DNA from: Kluyvera genomosp. 3
GTDB lineage: Bacteria; Pseudomonadota; Gammaproteobacteria; Enterobacterales; Enterobacteriaceae
Reading direction: 5' to 3'
NCBI GenBank assembly: GCA_002211745.1
Contig: CP022114.1
Span: 930,001 to 994,000 of the forward strand
Length of the DNA: 64,000 nucleotides
The notes under the pieces were generated by a model. The model saw nothing but the letters and a program-made list of their open reading frames with translations. It did not search any database and was not told the DNA's origin. Within the stretch, counting starts at the first letter, position 1. Each line of letters opens with the position of its first letter. Below, one piece after another: positions 22,138-32,528 of this stretch. The translations under genes were made by a program, and so were the position numbers.

Positions 22138-22734
22138 CCGTTGTGGGGATGGGCCGGCAGGCATGCAGTTGATGACGCCGCTGGCGCAAGCAGCCGTTGC
22201 GCGCGCTGACGCGCTGGTCGGCGGCACGCGGCACCTGGCGCAGTTCCCGGACTTTACCGGCGAGCGCTGCCCGCTGGGGCCAATATTGCGCAGGTACTGA
22301 CATGGATTAGCCAACGCGAGGCACAGAACGTGGTAGTGCTGGCCTCCGGCGACCCGCTGTTTTACGGCATCGGCACGCGGCTGATTGCTCACTTCGGCCG
22401 TGAAAACGTGCAGGTGGTCCCCGGCGTCAGCGCGGTGCAGTACCTGTGCGCGCGGGCGGGCATTGATATGAACGACATGTGGCTAACCAGCAGCCACGGG
22501 CGCGACGTGTGCTTCGACACGCTCGCCGCGCATCGCAAGGTGGCGATGGTCACCGATAAACGCTGCGGGCCGAAAGAGATTGCTGGCGCGCTGGTTGCTC
22601 GCGGTAAGGGCCATCATTGGATGGTGATTGGCGAAAATCTGGCGCTGGACAACGAGCGCATTCACTGGCTGCCGGTGAGCGCAGTCCACAACGACTATGA
22701 GATGAACACGGTGGTGATCCTCGATGAAAGATGA
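22131..22734 (+). CDS. cbiE: Cobalt-precorrin-7 C5-methyltransferase CbiE, two frame breaks
   Basis: An SAM-dependent tetrapyrrole methylase that works with CbiT on precorrin-7. The start [11 protein letters not shown] is the glycine-rich SAM loop, and [18 protein letters not shown] and [18 protein letters not shown] are typical of the family. G runs at 22151-22153 and 22276-22279 are one base short; restoring both gives 201 residues as in Salmonella. It overlaps cbiT by 11 bp. CbiE and CbiT are fused as CobL in aerobic producers and separate here. Confidence 0.93.
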
Positions 22735-23293
22735 GCTGTTTCTGCGCGGCGAAAAGGTGCCGATGACCAAGGAAGCGGTGCGGGCGCTGGCGCTCTCAAA
22801 GCTGGAGCTGCACTGGGCCAGCCACCTGATTGATATCGGCGCGGGGACCGGCAGCGTGTCGATTGAAGCCGCGCTGCAAAATCCGACGCTGGCGGTCACG
22901 GCGATTGAACGCAACCCGGCGGCGCTGCGTTTGCTGGCGGAAAACTGCCAGCGCTTTGCCTGCGGGAACGTGTCGATTATTGCCGGTGAAGCCCCTGACG
23001 TCAGCGTCGAACGCGCCGACGCGATCTTTATGGGCGGCAGCGGCGGTCACCTTACCGCGCTGATTGACTGGTCGCTGCGCCATCTGCGCCCCGGTGGGCG
23101 GCTGGTGATGACCTTTATCTTGCAGGAAAACCTGCATTGCGCCCTCGAACACCTCCAACTGGCGGGCGTGACGGCGGTGGACTGCCAGCAGCTGAACGTC
23201 TCGGCGCTTACCGCGCTGGGCAGCGGCCACTATTTCAAACCGCATAACCCCGTTTTTGTGATTGCCTGTCAGAAGGAAGAAATCCATGAGTGA
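22724..23293 (+). CDS. cbiT: Cobalt-precorrin-6B C15-methyltransferase (decarboxylating) CbiT
   Basis: A Rossmann-fold methyltransferase that methylates C-15 and removes the C-12 acetate carboxyl. It has 189 residues and an intact frame. The SAM-binding motif is [18 protein letters not shown] at about residue 38, followed by [17 protein letters not shown] and [16 protein letters not shown]. The N-terminal [19 protein letters not shown] is also characteristic of the family. It overlaps cbiE at its start and cbiF at its end. Confidence 0.95.
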   Translation: MKDELFLRGEKVPMTKEAVRALALSKLELHWASHLIDIGAGTGSVSIEAALQNPTLAVTAIERNPAALRLLAENCQRFACGNVSIIAGEAPDVSVERADAIFMGGSGGHLTALIDWSLRHLRPGGRLVMTFILQENLHCALEHLQLAGVTAVDCQQLNVSALTALGSGHYFKPHNPVFVIACQKEEIHE

Positions 23294-24059
23294 TGCTTTT
23301 GATTCACGCTGTGTCTGGTTTGTCGGCGCAGGCCCCGGCGACCGCGACCTGATCACCCTGAAGGGCTACCGTTTGTTACAACAGGCGCAGGTGGTGATTT
23401 ACGCCGGTTCGCTGATTAACCCCGAACTGCTGAGCTACTGCCCGGCTGAGGCCGAGTGTCACGACAGCGCCGAGCTGCACCTTGAGCAAATTCTCGACCT
23501 GATGGAAGCGGGCGTGAAGGCCGGAAAAACGGTGGTACGCCTGCAAACCGGCGACGTGTCGCTATACGGTTCGGTGCGCGAGCAGGGCGAAGAGCTGGCC
23601 TGTCGCGGCATTGCCTGGCAGGTGGTGCCGGGGGTGAGCGCGTTTCTCGGCGCGGCGGCGGAGCTGGGCGTCGAGTACACGGTACCGGAAGTGTCGCAGA
23701 GCCTTATCATCACTCGCCTCGAAGGGCGCACCCCGGTGCCGGAGCGCGAACAGCTGGAGTCCTTTGCGCAACATCGCACCTCGATGGCGATTTACCTCTC
23801 CGTGCAGCGCATTAACAAAGTCGCCGAGCGGCTGATGGAGGGCGGCTACCCGGCAACCACGCCGGTGGCGGTGATTTACAAAGCTACCTGGCCTGAGAGC
23901 CAGACCGTACGCGGCACGCTTTTGGATATCGCCGACAAGGTGCGCGATGCCGATATACGCAAAACCGCGCTGATCCTGGTCGGTGACTTCCTCGGCGAGG
24001 AGTACCACTACTCGCGTCTCTACGCCGCAGACTTTAGCCATGAATACCGCAAAGCCTGA
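23286..24059 (+). CDS. cbiF: Cobalt-precorrin-4 C11-methyltransferase CbiF
   Basis: A class III SAM methyltransferase that methylates C-11. It has 257 residues, equal to Salmonella CbiF, with an intact frame. Family marks are [37 protein letters not shown] and [21 protein letters not shown] 23286 is chosen over an in-frame ATG 24 bp upstream because it matches the family start. It overlaps the end of cbiT by 8 bp. Confidence 0.95.
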   Translation: MSDAFDSRCVWFVGAGPGDRDLITLKGYRLLQQAQVVIYAGSLINPELLSYCPAEAECHDSAELHLEQILDLMEAGVKAGKTVVRLQTGDVSLYGSVREQGEELACRGIAWQVVPGVSAFLGAAAELGVEYTVPEVSQSLIITRLEGRTPVPEREQLESFAQHRTSMAIYLSVQRINKVAERLMEGGYPATTPVAVIYKATWPESQTVRGTLLDIADKVRDADIRKTALILVGDFLGEEYHYSRLYAADFSHEYRKA

Positions 24060-25095
24060 GCGCATTGCGCTCTTTTGCCTGACCCCCGGCGGCGTGGCGT
24101 TGGCAAAGCGGCTGAGCGACGCGCTGCCGATGGCCTGTTATACCCGCGCAGGGCTGGTGGAACCGGGATTCCTGCCGTTTGACGGCGGCTTCGCGGCGAG
24201 CGTCGGGCAGGCGTTTCATCGCGATACGGCGCTGATTTTTATCGGCGCGACCGGGATTGCGGTGCGCACGCTTGCGCCGCTGCTGGTCGATAAATTCCAC
24301 GACCCGGCGGTGGTGGTGATTGATGAACGCGGTCAGCACGTCATCAGCTTGCTCTCCGGGCATATCGGCGGGGCGAACAACCTCGCCCGGCATCTGGCGG
24401 GCATTCTCGGCGTCGACCCGGTTATCACTACCGCCACCGACGTTAACGACGTGGCGGCGCTGGATACGCTGGCCTGCCAGCTTAACGCGCGGATGCACGA
24501 CTTCCGCACGGCGGTGAAAACCGTTAACCAGATGCTGGTTAGCCAGCAGCGCGTGGGGCTGTGGTGGGACGACATGTTTGCCGATGAGGTCAGCCGCTGC
24601 GACCGACGCGGGTTTATTACCGTCAGCGACCTGAACGCGCTGCCTGAGCTGGATGCACTGGTGTGCATCACCCTGCGCGCTGCGCTGCCTGAACTGAAAC
24701 TCCCACACTGGAAGCTGGTACCACGACGCATTGTGGCAGGCATTGGCTGCCGACGCGGCACGCCTTGCACGCTGCTCGGCGAGTTGTTGCATCGTCAGCT
24801 TGCGTGTCAGGAGGTAGACCCGCTGGCGCTGAAGGCTATCGGCAGCATCGCCCTCAAGCAGGACGAGTTGGGGCTGATTCAGCTGGCAAGCGACCTTGAC
24901 GTGCCATTTAACGTGTTCAGCGTGGACGCCCTTCGCGAACACGAACACCGTTTTCCCTCGTCGCTGTTTGTGAAGCAAACGGTCGGCGTCGGCAGCGTTT
25001 CCGGCCCGGCGGCGTGGCTGCTGAGCAATGGGCATCTACTCGGTGAGACCCTGCGCGAACAGGGCATCACCATTACTTTGGGAGTAACACACTGA
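24040..25095 (+). CDS. cbiG: Cobalt-precorrin-5A hydrolase CbiG
   Basis: Opens the delta-lactone ring of cobalt-precorrin-5A and releases acetaldehyde, the ring-contraction step of the anaerobic route. It has 351 residues, the Salmonella length. The central [20 protein letters not shown] and [20 protein letters not shown] are family signatures, and the C-terminal CbiG_C domain begins near [22 protein letters not shown] 24040 overlaps the end of cbiF by 20 bp. Its TGA shares the A of the cbiH ATG. Confidence 0.95.
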   Translation: MNTAKPERIALFCLTPGGVALAKRLSDALPMACYTRAGLVEPGFLPFDGGFAASVGQAFHRDTALIFIGATGIAVRTLAPLLVDKFHDPAVVVIDERGQHVISLLSGHIGGANNLARHLAGILGVDPVITTATDVNDVAALDTLACQLNARMHDFRTAVKTVNQMLVSQQRVGLWWDDMFADEVSRCDRRGFITVSDLNALPELDALVCITLRAALPELKLPHWKLVPRRIVAGIGCRRGTPCTLLGELLHRQLACQEVDPLALKAIGSIALKQDELGLIQLASDLDVPFNVFSVDALREHEHRFPSSLFVKQTVGVGSVSGPAAWLLSNGHLLGETLREQGITITLGVTH

Positions 25096-25819
25096 TGTTA
25101 AGCGTTATTGGAATTGGCCCTGGCTCGCAGGCGATGATGACCATGGAGGCCGTCGACGCGCTGCAGGCGGCGGAAATCGTCGTCGGTTATAAAACTTACA
25201 CCCATCTGGTGAAGGCTTTTACCGGCGACAAGCAGGTGATCAAAACCGGGATGTGTAAAGAGATTGAACGCTGTCAGGCGGCGATTGAACTGGCGCAGGC
25301 CGGGCACAACGTGGCACTAATCAGCAGCGGCGACGCGGGCATCTACGGCATGGCGGGGCTGGTGCTTGAACTGGTCAGTAAACAGAAGCTCGACGTGGAA
25401 GTGCGCCTGATTCCGGGGATGACCGCCAGCATTGCCGCCGCCTCGTTGCTGGGCGCGCCGCTGATGCATGACTTCTGCCATATCAGCCTGAGCGACCTGC
25501 TGACGCCGTGGCCGGTGATTGAAAAACGCATTATCGCCGCCGGGGAAGCCGACTTTGTTATCTGCTTCTACAACCCGCGCAGCCGGGTCGTGAAGGCCAT
25601 CTGGCGCGTGCCTTTGAACTGCTTTCCGCCGTTAAAAGCGCCGACACCCCGGTGGGCGTGGTGAAATCTGCCGGACGTAAAAAGCAGGAAAAATGGCTCA
25701 CGACCCTCGGTGCGATGGATTTTGAACCGGTGGATATGACCAGCCTGGTCATCGTCGGCAACAAAACCACTTACGTGCAGGACGGGCTGATGATTACCCC
25801 GCGAGGCTACGTGCTGTGA
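25095..25819 (+). CDS. cbiH: Cobalt-factor III C17-methyltransferase CbiH, one frame break
   Basis: An SAM-dependent methylase that methylates C-17 and drives ring contraction. The N-terminal [19 protein letters not shown] and VALISSGDAGIYGMAGLVLE, then VRLIPGMTASIAAASLLG, are family motifs. The G run at 25585-25587 is one base short; the restored reading continues RSRGREGHLARAFELL to RGYVL, and the total is 241 residues, as in Salmonella. The stop overlaps the cbiJ GTG start (GTGA). Confidence 0.94.
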
Positions 25820-26601
25820 GTTTCGGGGAGGTTCTGGTGGTGGGCGGCACCAGCGATGCGCGGGCGATTTGCCAGCTATTGGATGCGGCAAATGTGCAAT
25901 ACACCGTCTCGGTCGCCACGCCTACCGGCGAGGCGTTGGCCGGGGATATTCAGGGACAGGTGCGCTGCGGGCGGTTGGATTGTGCGGAGATGGTTGCCTG
26001 GCTTCAGGCGCACGGTACCCGCTGGGTGATCGATGCCTCGCACCCGTATGCCGAAGCCGTCAGCCGTAACGTACTCGACGCCTGCTCACAGGCGGGCGTT
26101 TTGCTGAGCCGCTATCAGCGCCCGGAGCAGCTTGATGCGCTAGTGCATCCGCTGCTGCATTACGTCGCCAGCATCGAGGAGGCCTGCGCGCTGATACGCC
26201 CGCTGGGCCAGCGCGTGCTGCTGACCACTGGCAGCAAGGACCTGGCGCAGTGGCGCGCGGGTCTGCCGGAAAAAACGCTGCTTGCCCGCGTGTTGCCAGT
26301 CCCTGAGGTGGTACAGCAGTGCGCCAGCTTGGGCTTTGGCGTCGGCGACATTTTCGCGATCTGCGCACCGTTCAGCGCCGAGTTTAACGCCGCTTTTTAC
26401 CGACATTGCCGCGCCGACGTGGTGGTCACCAAAGCCTCCGGCGCAGAAGGCGGCTATCAGGAAAAGGTGCAGCCGTGCCTTGATGCCGGCATTCCCTGCG
26501 TGGTCATAACTCGCCCGATGCCGCTGGTCGGCGGCGATGAGTTACTCGACAGTTTACCGGCCTTTGCCGAGCGCCTGGCGCGCTGGCAGGCTTCGGCATA
26601 A
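25816..26601 (+). CDS. cbiJ: Cobalt-precorrin-6A reductase CbiJ
   Basis: An NADH-dependent reductase of the corrin macrocycle. It has 261 residues (Salmonella 263) and an intact frame. It starts at GTG 25816, inside the cbiH stop. Visible features are the N-terminal nucleotide-loop-like VLVVGGTSDARAICQLL, WVIDASHPYAEAVSRNVL, RVLLTTGSKDLAQW, and VVTKASGAEGGYQEKVQ. It is followed 10 bp later by cbiK. Confidence 0.94.
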   Translation: MSFGEVLVVGGTSDARAICQLLDAANVQYTVSVATPTGEALAGDIQGQVRCGRLDCAEMVAWLQAHGTRWVIDASHPYAEAVSRNVLDACSQAGVLLSRYQRPEQLDALVHPLLHYVASIEEACALIRPLGQRVLLTTGSKDLAQWRAGLPEKTLLARVLPVPEVVQQCASLGFGVGDIFAICAPFSAEFNAAFYRHCRADVVVTKASGAEGGYQEKVQPCLDAGIPCVVITRPMPLVGGDELLDSLPAFAERLARWQASA

Positions 26602-26611
26602 GGAATTCAAC

Positions 26612-27391
26612 ATGAAAAAAGCCCTATTGGTGGTGAGTTTTGGTACCAGCTACCACGACACCTGTGAGAAAAATATTGTCGCCTGCGAACAGGCGCTGGC
26701 GGCCAGCTGCCCGGACCGCGAACTGTTTCGCGCCTTTACCTCCGGGATGATTATCCGCAAGCTCAAACAGCGTGATGGGATTGACACCGACACGCCGCTG
26801 GAAGCGCTGCAAAAGCTCGCCGAACTGGGCTTTGACGATGTGGCCGTCCAGTCGCTGCATATTATCAACGGCGACGAATATGAAAAAATCGCCCGCGAAG
26901 TGCAGAGCCAGCGTCCACGATTTAAACGTCTGACGCTGGGCACGCCGTTGCTGAGCAGCCACAACGACTACCAACGTTTAATGCAGGCGCTGGAACATCA
27001 GATGCCAGCGCTCAACGTCAACGAAAAGGTGGTGTTTATGGGCCACGGCGCCAGCCACCACGCTTTTGCCGCTTACGCCTGTCTCGACCATATGATGACT
27101 GCCCAGCGTTTCCCGGCGCGGGTTGGCGCGGTGGAGAGCTACCCGGAAGTGGAGGTGTTGATCGACAGCATGAGCAAAGAGGGCGTACGTGCTGTGCACC
27201 TGATGCCGCTGATGCTGGTGGCGGGCGATCATGCGATTAACGACATGGCCTCTGACGAAGACGATTCGTGGAAAACGCTGTTTAATGCCGCCGGTATTCC
27301 CGCCACGCCGTGGCTGCGCGGACTGGGGGAAAACCCGGTGGTACGGGCAATGTTTGTTGAGCATCTAAAGCAGTCTCTGGAGGCGGCATGA
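26612..27391 (+). CDS. cbiK: Anaerobic cobaltochelatase CbiK (sirohydrochlorin cobaltochelatase)
   Basis: An ATP-independent class II chelatase that inserts Co(II) into sirohydrochlorin, which commits the tetrapyrrole to B12. It has 259 residues (Salmonella 264). The metal-binding histidines lie in VFMGHGASHHAFAAYACL and LMLVAGDHAINDMASDE. The N-terminal KKALLVVSFGTSY is the family start. ATG 26612 follows AAGGAATT. There is no signal peptide, so it is cytoplasmic, unlike periplasmic CbiK homologues of sulfate reducers. Confidence 0.95.
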   Translation: MKKALLVVSFGTSYHDTCEKNIVACEQALAASCPDRELFRAFTSGMIIRKLKQRDGIDTDTPLEALQKLAELGFDDVAVQSLHIINGDEYEKIAREVQSQRPRFKRLTLGTPLLSSHNDYQRLMQALEHQMPALNVNEKVVFMGHGASHHAFAAYACLDHMMTAQRFPARVGAVESYPEVEVLIDSMSKEGVRAVHLMPLMLVAGDHAINDMASDEDDSWKTLFNAAGIPATPWLRGLGENPVVRAMFVEHLKQSLEAA

Positions 27392-28101
27392 GCGGCAAAC
27401 TGTATGCCCTGAGCACTGGCCCCGGAGCATCTGACCTCATTACCGTACGCGCGGCGCGTATCCTCGGATCGCTGGATATCCTTTACGCCCCGGCAGGGCG
27501 CAAAGGCGGTGACAGCCTGGCGCTCTCTATCGTGCGTGAGTACCTCGGCGAGCAGACGGAAGTGCGCTGCTGTCACTTCCCGATGAGCGCCGACAGCGCC
27601 GAAAAAGAGGCGGTGTGGGATGACGTGTCGGCGGCGCTGGTGCGTGAAGTGGAGGCCGGAAAAAACGTCGGCTTCATTACCCTTGGCGATGCGATGCTGT
27701 TCAGCACCTGGGTCTTTTTACTCCAGCGCATCGGACACCCGGCGTGGCTGGAGATTGTGCCCGGCGTGACCTCGTTTGCCGCTATTGCCGCTGGTGCGCA
27801 AATGCCGCTGGCGATGGAGCAGCAGTCGCTGGCGGTGGTCGCCTGCACCGCGACGGAAGAAGAGATTGAGCGCGCGCTGGCGCAGCACGACAGCCTGGTG
27901 CTGATGAAGGTCTACGGGCGTTTCCCGCGGATCAAAGCGCTGCTGGCGAAAGCCGGGTTGCTGAACCACGCGCTGCTGATGGCCGAAGCGACGCTGCCCG
28001 GCGAGCAGTGCTGGCGCAATCTGGCCGAGGTTGATGACGATCAGCCGCTGCCCTATTTCTCGACCATCCTGGTGAACAAGCAGTGGGAGGCGAAACGATG
28101 A
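27388..28101 (+). CDS. cbiL: Cobalt-factor II C20-methyltransferase CbiL
   Basis: An SAM-dependent methylase that adds the C-20 methyl later lost in ring contraction. It has 237 residues and an intact frame. Motifs are KLYALSTGPGASDLITVRAA, VGFITLGDAMLFSTWVFL and EIVPGVTSFAAIAAGAQMP. The start overlaps the cbiK stop and its TGA overlaps the cbiM ATG. This is the last ring-methylation gene before the cobalt transporter genes. Confidence 0.95.
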   Translation: MSGKLYALSTGPGASDLITVRAARILGSLDILYAPAGRKGGDSLALSIVREYLGEQTEVRCCHFPMSADSAEKEAVWDDVSAALVREVEAGKNVGFITLGDAMLFSTWVFLLQRIGHPAWLEIVPGVTSFAAIAAGAQMPLAMEQQSLAVVACTATEEEIERALAQHDSLVLMKVYGRFPRIKALLAKAGLLNHALLMAEATLPGEQCWRNLAEVDDDQPLPYFSTILVNKQWEAKR

Positions 28102-28834
28102 AAGCGGATCAACAATTGAAAAAGCTGTCGTTGAGCGGTCTGGCAGCGGCGCTGTTGCTGCTGGTGGTGCCGGAGCAGGCGTTCGCCATGCACATTATGG
28201 AAGGCTTTCTGCCGCCGATGTGGGCGCTGGCCTGGTGGCTGCTGTTCTTGCCGTGCCTGTGGTACGGGCTGGTGCGCCTGCGCCGCATCGTGCAGGACGA
28301 TAGCAACCAGAAGGTGCTGCTGGCGCTGTGCGGGGCGTTTATCTTTGTGCTCTCAGCGTTGAAGATCCGTCGGTGACCGGGAGCTGCTCACACCCGACAG
28401 GCGTCGGGCTGGCGGTGATCCTGTTCGGGCCGGGCGTCGTGGCCATTCTTGGCGCGATCGTGCTGTTGTTCCAGGCGCTATTGCTGGCGCACGGCGGGCT
28501 GACAACGCTCGGCGCGAACGGCATGTCGATGGCGGTGATTGGCCCCATCGTCGGCTATCTGGTGTGGAAAATGGCCTGTAAGGCAGGGTTCCGTCGCGAT
28601 GTATCGGTCTTTCTCTGCGCCATGTTTGCGGATCTGGCGACCTACTTTGTCACCTCGCTACAGCTGGGTGTCGCCTTCCCGGATCCGCAGGCGGGCGCTA
28701 TCGGATCGAGCCTGAAGTTTATGGCGATCTTCTGTTTGACGCAGATTCCGATCGCCATTGCTGAAGGATTGTTAACGGTGATGATCTACGACCAACTGAC
28801 CAAACGGCAGTTGATCCCGGCGCGAGGGCATTAA
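28098..28834 (+). CDS. cbiM: Cobalt ECF transporter S component CbiM, one frame break
   Basis: The substrate-binding membrane subunit of the CbiMNQO energy-coupling-factor importer. The N terminus has a hydrophobic segment ending EQAFA before [16 protein letters not shown]; the exposed Met-His of this motif is known to bind Co(II) after signal cleavage. Several transmembrane helices follow. A C run at 28367-28368 is one base short; the restored protein is 245 residues, as in Salmonella, reading [18 protein letters not shown] across the join. cbiN follows after one base. Confidence 0.94.
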
Positions 28835-28835
28835 G

Positions 28836-29117
28836 ATGAAAAAAACGTTGATCCTGTTGGCGCTGGTTATTGCGCTGATGATCCTGCCGTTCTTCATTAA
28901 CCACGGCGGTGAATACGGCGGTTCCGACGGCGAGGCTGAAAGCCAGATTCAGGCCATCGCACCGCACTATAAGCCGTGGTTCCAGCCGCTGTATGAACCG
29001 GCGAGCGGTGAAATAGAAAGCCTGCTGTTTACCTTACAGGGCTCCCTCGGCGCGGCGGTGATTTTCTATATCCTCGGCTATTACAAAGGGCGTCAGCGTC
29101 GTGATGACCGGTCTTGA
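28836..29117 (+). CDS. cbiN: Cobalt ECF transporter small subunit CbiN
   Basis: A 93-residue protein with two transmembrane helices: TLILLALVIALMILPFFI at the N terminus and AAVIFYILGYYKGRQRR at the C terminus, with an extracytoplasmic loop between. CbiN transiently assists CbiM in metal loading. The frame is intact and the length matches the family. Its 3' end overlaps cbiQ. Confidence 0.95.
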   Translation: MKKTLILLALVIALMILPFFINHGGEYGGSDGEAESQIQAIAPHYKPWFQPLYEPASGEIESLLFTLQGSLGAAVIFYILGYYKGRQRRDDRS

Positions 29118-29781
29118 CAGACTAAGCTACCAGAGCCGTTGGTTTCACATCGCCCCCGAGCGTAAGTTTCTGTTCTGGCTGTTGTTGATGGGGCTGGCCT
29201 TCAGCCTGCCGCCGTTGTGGCAGGCGCTGCTGATGGTGATAACGGCGGCGTTCACCTGCTGGCTGCTGCGCATCTCGCTGTGGCGCTGGTGCCGCTGGAT
29301 GGCGCTGCCGCTGGGATTCCTCGTGGTAGGTGTGCTAACGATTGTCTTTAGCGTCAGCCGCGATCCGCAGACGCTGCTGGCGGGCGTGCCGATTGGGCCG
29401 TACTGGCTGGGCGTTACCGCACAGGGAATCGCGACCGTCAATGCGACCTTCTGGCGCAGCCTCGCCGCACTCTCAGCCACTTTCTGGCTGGTGCTGAACC
29501 TGCCGTTCCCACAGCTGATTGTGCTACTCAAGCGGGCGCGGGTGCCGCGTCTGCTCACCGAGCAGATTCTGCTGACCTGGCGCTTTATCTTTATCCTGAT
29601 TGACGAAGCTATGGCCATTCACCGGGCACAGACGCTGCGCTTTGGTTACCGCAATGTGCGTCTCGGCTATCGCTCGCTGGCGATGCTGGTGAGCCTGTTG
29701 TTTACGCGGGTGCTGATGCGTTATCAGCAGATGAGCACCGCGCTGGATATCAAACTGTATCAGGGTGATTTTCATCTTTAA
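29104..29781 (+). CDS. cbiQ: Cobalt ECF transporter T component CbiQ
   Basis: The membrane coupling subunit (EcfT) that links CbiM to the ATPase CbiO. It has 225 residues if started at ATG 29104, which matches Salmonella CbiQ (MTGLDRLSYQSRW); a GTG three bases upstream is also possible. Multiple transmembrane helices are visible, and the EcfT coupling-helix region follows RARVPRLLTEQILLTWRF and MAIHRAQTLRFGY. The frame is intact. It ends 8 bp before cbiO. Confidence 0.94.
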   Translation: MTGLDRLSYQSRWFHIAPERKFLFWLLLMGLAFSLPPLWQALLMVITAAFTCWLLRISLWRWCRWMALPLGFLVVGVLTIVFSVSRDPQTLLAGVPIGPYWLGVTAQGIATVNATFWRSLAALSATFWLVLNLPFPQLIVLLKRARVPRLLTEQILLTWRFIFILIDEAMAIHRAQTLRFGYRNVRLGYRSLAMLVSLLFTRVLMRYQQMSTALDIKLYQGDFHL

Positions 29782-29789
29782 GGAACGCC

Positions 29790-30596
29790 ATGCTTGCCAC
29801 CTCTGACCTGGAATTTCGCTACCAGGACGCGCCTATTCTCAAAGGGTTAACGCTGGATTTTTCTCGCCAGGCCGTCACCGGGCTGGTGGGCGCCAACGGG
29901 TGCGGGAAATCGACGCTGTTTATGAACCTCAGCGGGCTGCTGCGTCCGCAGCAGGGGGCGGTGCTGTGGCAGGGTAAACCGCTGGACTACAGCAAACGCG
30001 GGCTGCTGGCGCTGCGCCAGCAGGTGACCACCGTGTTTCAGGACCCGGACCAGCAGATTTTCTATACCGATATCGACAGCGATATTGCCTTCAGCCTGCG
30101 CAATATCGGCGTGGCGGAGACGGAGATTGCGCGGCGTATCGACGATGCGCTCACGCTGGTCGACGCTCAGCAATTTCGCCAACAGCCGATCCAATGCCTG
30201 AGCCACGGGCAGAAAAAGCGCGTGGCGATTGCCGGCGCGCTGGTGCTGAACGCGCGCTACCTGCTGCTGGATGAACCGACAGCAGGGCTGGACCCGTCCG
30301 GACGCGCGCAGATGATAGACATCATCAAGCGTATCGTCGCGCAGGGCAATCATGTGGTAATTTCCAGCCACGATATTGATTTGATTTATGAAGTCAGCGA
30401 CGCGGTATATGTACTGCGCCAGGGGGAAGTGCTGGCGCAGGGCGCTCCCGGCGAGGTATTTGCCCAGCGTGAGTTGATGGAACAGGCGGGGTTGAGCCAG
30501 CCGTGGCTGGTGAAGCTGCATGCGGCGCTTGGGCTGCCGCTGTGCAAAACCGAGGCGGAGTTTTTCCGCCGAATGCGAGAAAAAGGAACGATATGA
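29790..30596 (+). CDS. cbiO: Cobalt ECF transporter ATPase CbiO
   Basis: The ABC ATPase that powers cobalt import. It has 268 residues and an intact frame. Walker A is [20 protein letters not shown] (about residue 30); the Q-loop region is [20 protein letters not shown]; the signature is [16 protein letters not shown]; Walker B is [16 protein letters not shown]; and the H-loop is [11 protein letters not shown]. Its stop overlaps the cbiP start (ATGA). Confidence 0.96.
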   Translation: MLATSDLEFRYQDAPILKGLTLDFSRQAVTGLVGANGCGKSTLFMNLSGLLRPQQGAVLWQGKPLDYSKRGLLALRQQVTTVFQDPDQQIFYTDIDSDIAFSLRNIGVAETEIARRIDDALTLVDAQQFRQQPIQCLSHGQKKRVAIAGALVLNARYLLLDEPTAGLDPSGRAQMIDIIKRIVAQGNHVVISSHDIDLIYEVSDAVYVLRQGEVLAQGAPGEVFAQRELMEQAGLSQPWLVKLHAALGLPLCKTEAEFFRRMREKGTI

Positions 30597-32109
30597 CCCA
30601 GGCCATTATGTTACAAGGCACGGCTTCCGACGTCGGTAAAAGTATGCTGGTGGCGGGGCTATGCCGGATTTTTTATCAGGATGGCCTGCGCACCGCGCCG
30701 TTCAAATCGCAGAATATGGCGCTTAATTCCGGGATCACCCCGGACGGCAAAGAGATGGGGCGGGCGCAGATTTTTCAGGCGGAAGCCGCAGGTATTGCCC
30801 GGGCGTGCGGATGAACCCCATTCTGCTCAAGCCAACCAGCGACCGCAAAGCACAGATTGTGCTGATGGGAGAAGTGGCGAGCAATATGGACGCCGTCAGC
30901 TATCACGACTACAAACCGCGTCTGCGCGAGCAAATCCTCAGCGTCTATCGCAGTCTGGCGAGCGAGTATGACGTGCTGGTGCTGGAAGGGGCGGGTAGCC
31001 CGGCGGAGATCAACCTGCGCGACCGCGATATCGTCAATATGGGCATGGCGGAGATGGCGCAGTGCCCGGTGATTCTGGTGGCGGATATCGATCGCGGCGG
31101 CGTTTTCGCGGCGATTTACGGCACGCTGGCGCTGCTGCACGAGCACGAACGGGCGCGGGTGAAGGGGGTGATCATCAATAAGTTTCGCGGCGATGTGGCG
31201 CTGCTGCATTCCGGGATTTCACAAATTGAAGCGCTGACCGGCGTGCCGGTGCTGGGCGTGATGCCGTGGCTGGAGGTCGATCTGGAAGATGAGGACGGCG
31301 TCGCGTTGCAAAAGGGCAAGTACCGCAGCGCGGGCGAGCGTGATGTAGATATTGCCGTGGTGCAACTGCCGCATATTTCTAACTTTACCGACTTCAACGC
31401 GCTGGCCGCCCAGCCGGACGTACGAGTACGCTACGTGCGCCATGCGCAAGAGCTGGCGGGCGTGGACCTGATTATTCTGCCGGGCAGTAAAAACACGTTG
31501 GGCGACCTGTTGTGGCTGCAGGATAGCGGGCTGGCGCACGGGATTCTCCAGGCGCAACATCAGCGTGTGCCGGTACTGGGCATTTGCGGTGGCTATCAGA
31601 TGCTCGGCGATATGCTGATAGATGAAGTGGAATCCGGATTGGGGACGCTGCCGGGATTGGGGCTGCTCAATACCGTCACGCGTTTTGCACCGCAGAAAAC
31701 CACCACACGGGCTACGGCAACGCTTAACGCCGCGCTGCCGGGCTGGCTGGCGGGGGTGTCCGGTATGGCGCTGCAAGGCTATGAAATTCATATGGGCGAG
31801 ACGGCGCTGGCGGACAACGCGCTGTCGTTAATGCAGCTGTGTAAAAACGGCCAGCATCAAGCGGATGGCGCGGTTAGCGCGGACGGACTGGCGTTTGGCA
31901 CCTACCTGCACGGGCTGTTCGATAGCGACGCCTTTACGCGTGCGCTGGTCAACGGGCTGCGTGAAGGCAAAGGATTACCGGCAAGGGACAACGATTTTCA
32001 CTATGCGGAGTATAAGGCGCAGCAGTTTGATATCCTGGCGGAATCAATGCGTCAGCATATTGATATTGAAAAGATTTATACGATTATGCGCGAGCATAAA
32101 GAAGGGTAG
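30593..32109 (+). CDS. cbiP: Adenosylcobyric acid synthase CbiP, one frame break
   Basis: A glutamine-dependent amidase that adds four amides (b, d, e, g) to adenosylcobyrinate a,c-diamide. The N-terminal ATP-binding domain starts with [20 protein letters not shown], and the amidotransferase nucleophile is the Cys in [12 protein letters not shown], with EIHMGET further on. A C run at 30798-30800 is one base short; restored length is 505 residues (Salmonella 506). It is the last cbi gene here. cobUST, which follows cbiP in Salmonella, is not present. Confidence 0.94.
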
Positions 32110-32161
32110 GGAAGCGGCGCGCCATTCGTGAGGATGGCGTACTTTCGCTGGATAACAGGCA

Positions 32162-32190
32162 AAAAAAAACACCCTGATGGGTGTCATTTT
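32162..32190 (-). terminator. Rho-independent terminator between cbiP and metZWV
   Basis: ACACCC-TGAT-GGGTGT forms a 6-bp stem (32169-32184). On the minus strand it is followed by a run of nine T residues, so it ends the tRNA operon. It may also act on read-through from cbiP. Confidence 0.8.
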
Positions 32191-32193
32191 AAT

Positions 32194-32269
<76 letters not shown>

Positions 32270-32313
32270 TCCGTCTTTACTCTTCATCGAGTAAACTTGC
32301 ATCAGATTTTAAT

Positions 32314-32390
<77 letters not shown>

Positions 32391-32438
32391 TCCGTCATTA
32401 CTCTTCCATCGAGTAACGTTACTGCTTCTGATTTTAAT

Positions 32439-32515
<77 letters not shown>

Positions 32516-32528
32516 TCCGTGGATGCGC

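Noticed and set aside
24034-25035. 333-residue open frame antisense to cbiG
   Set aside because: Rich in His, Arg and Gln, as expected for a shadow frame. The sense gene matches CbiG at full length.
15703-32109. Cobalamin block as an integrative element or prophage
   Set aside because: No integrase, excisionase, attachment repeats or phage genes are visible at either edge; tRNA adjacency alone is not enough.
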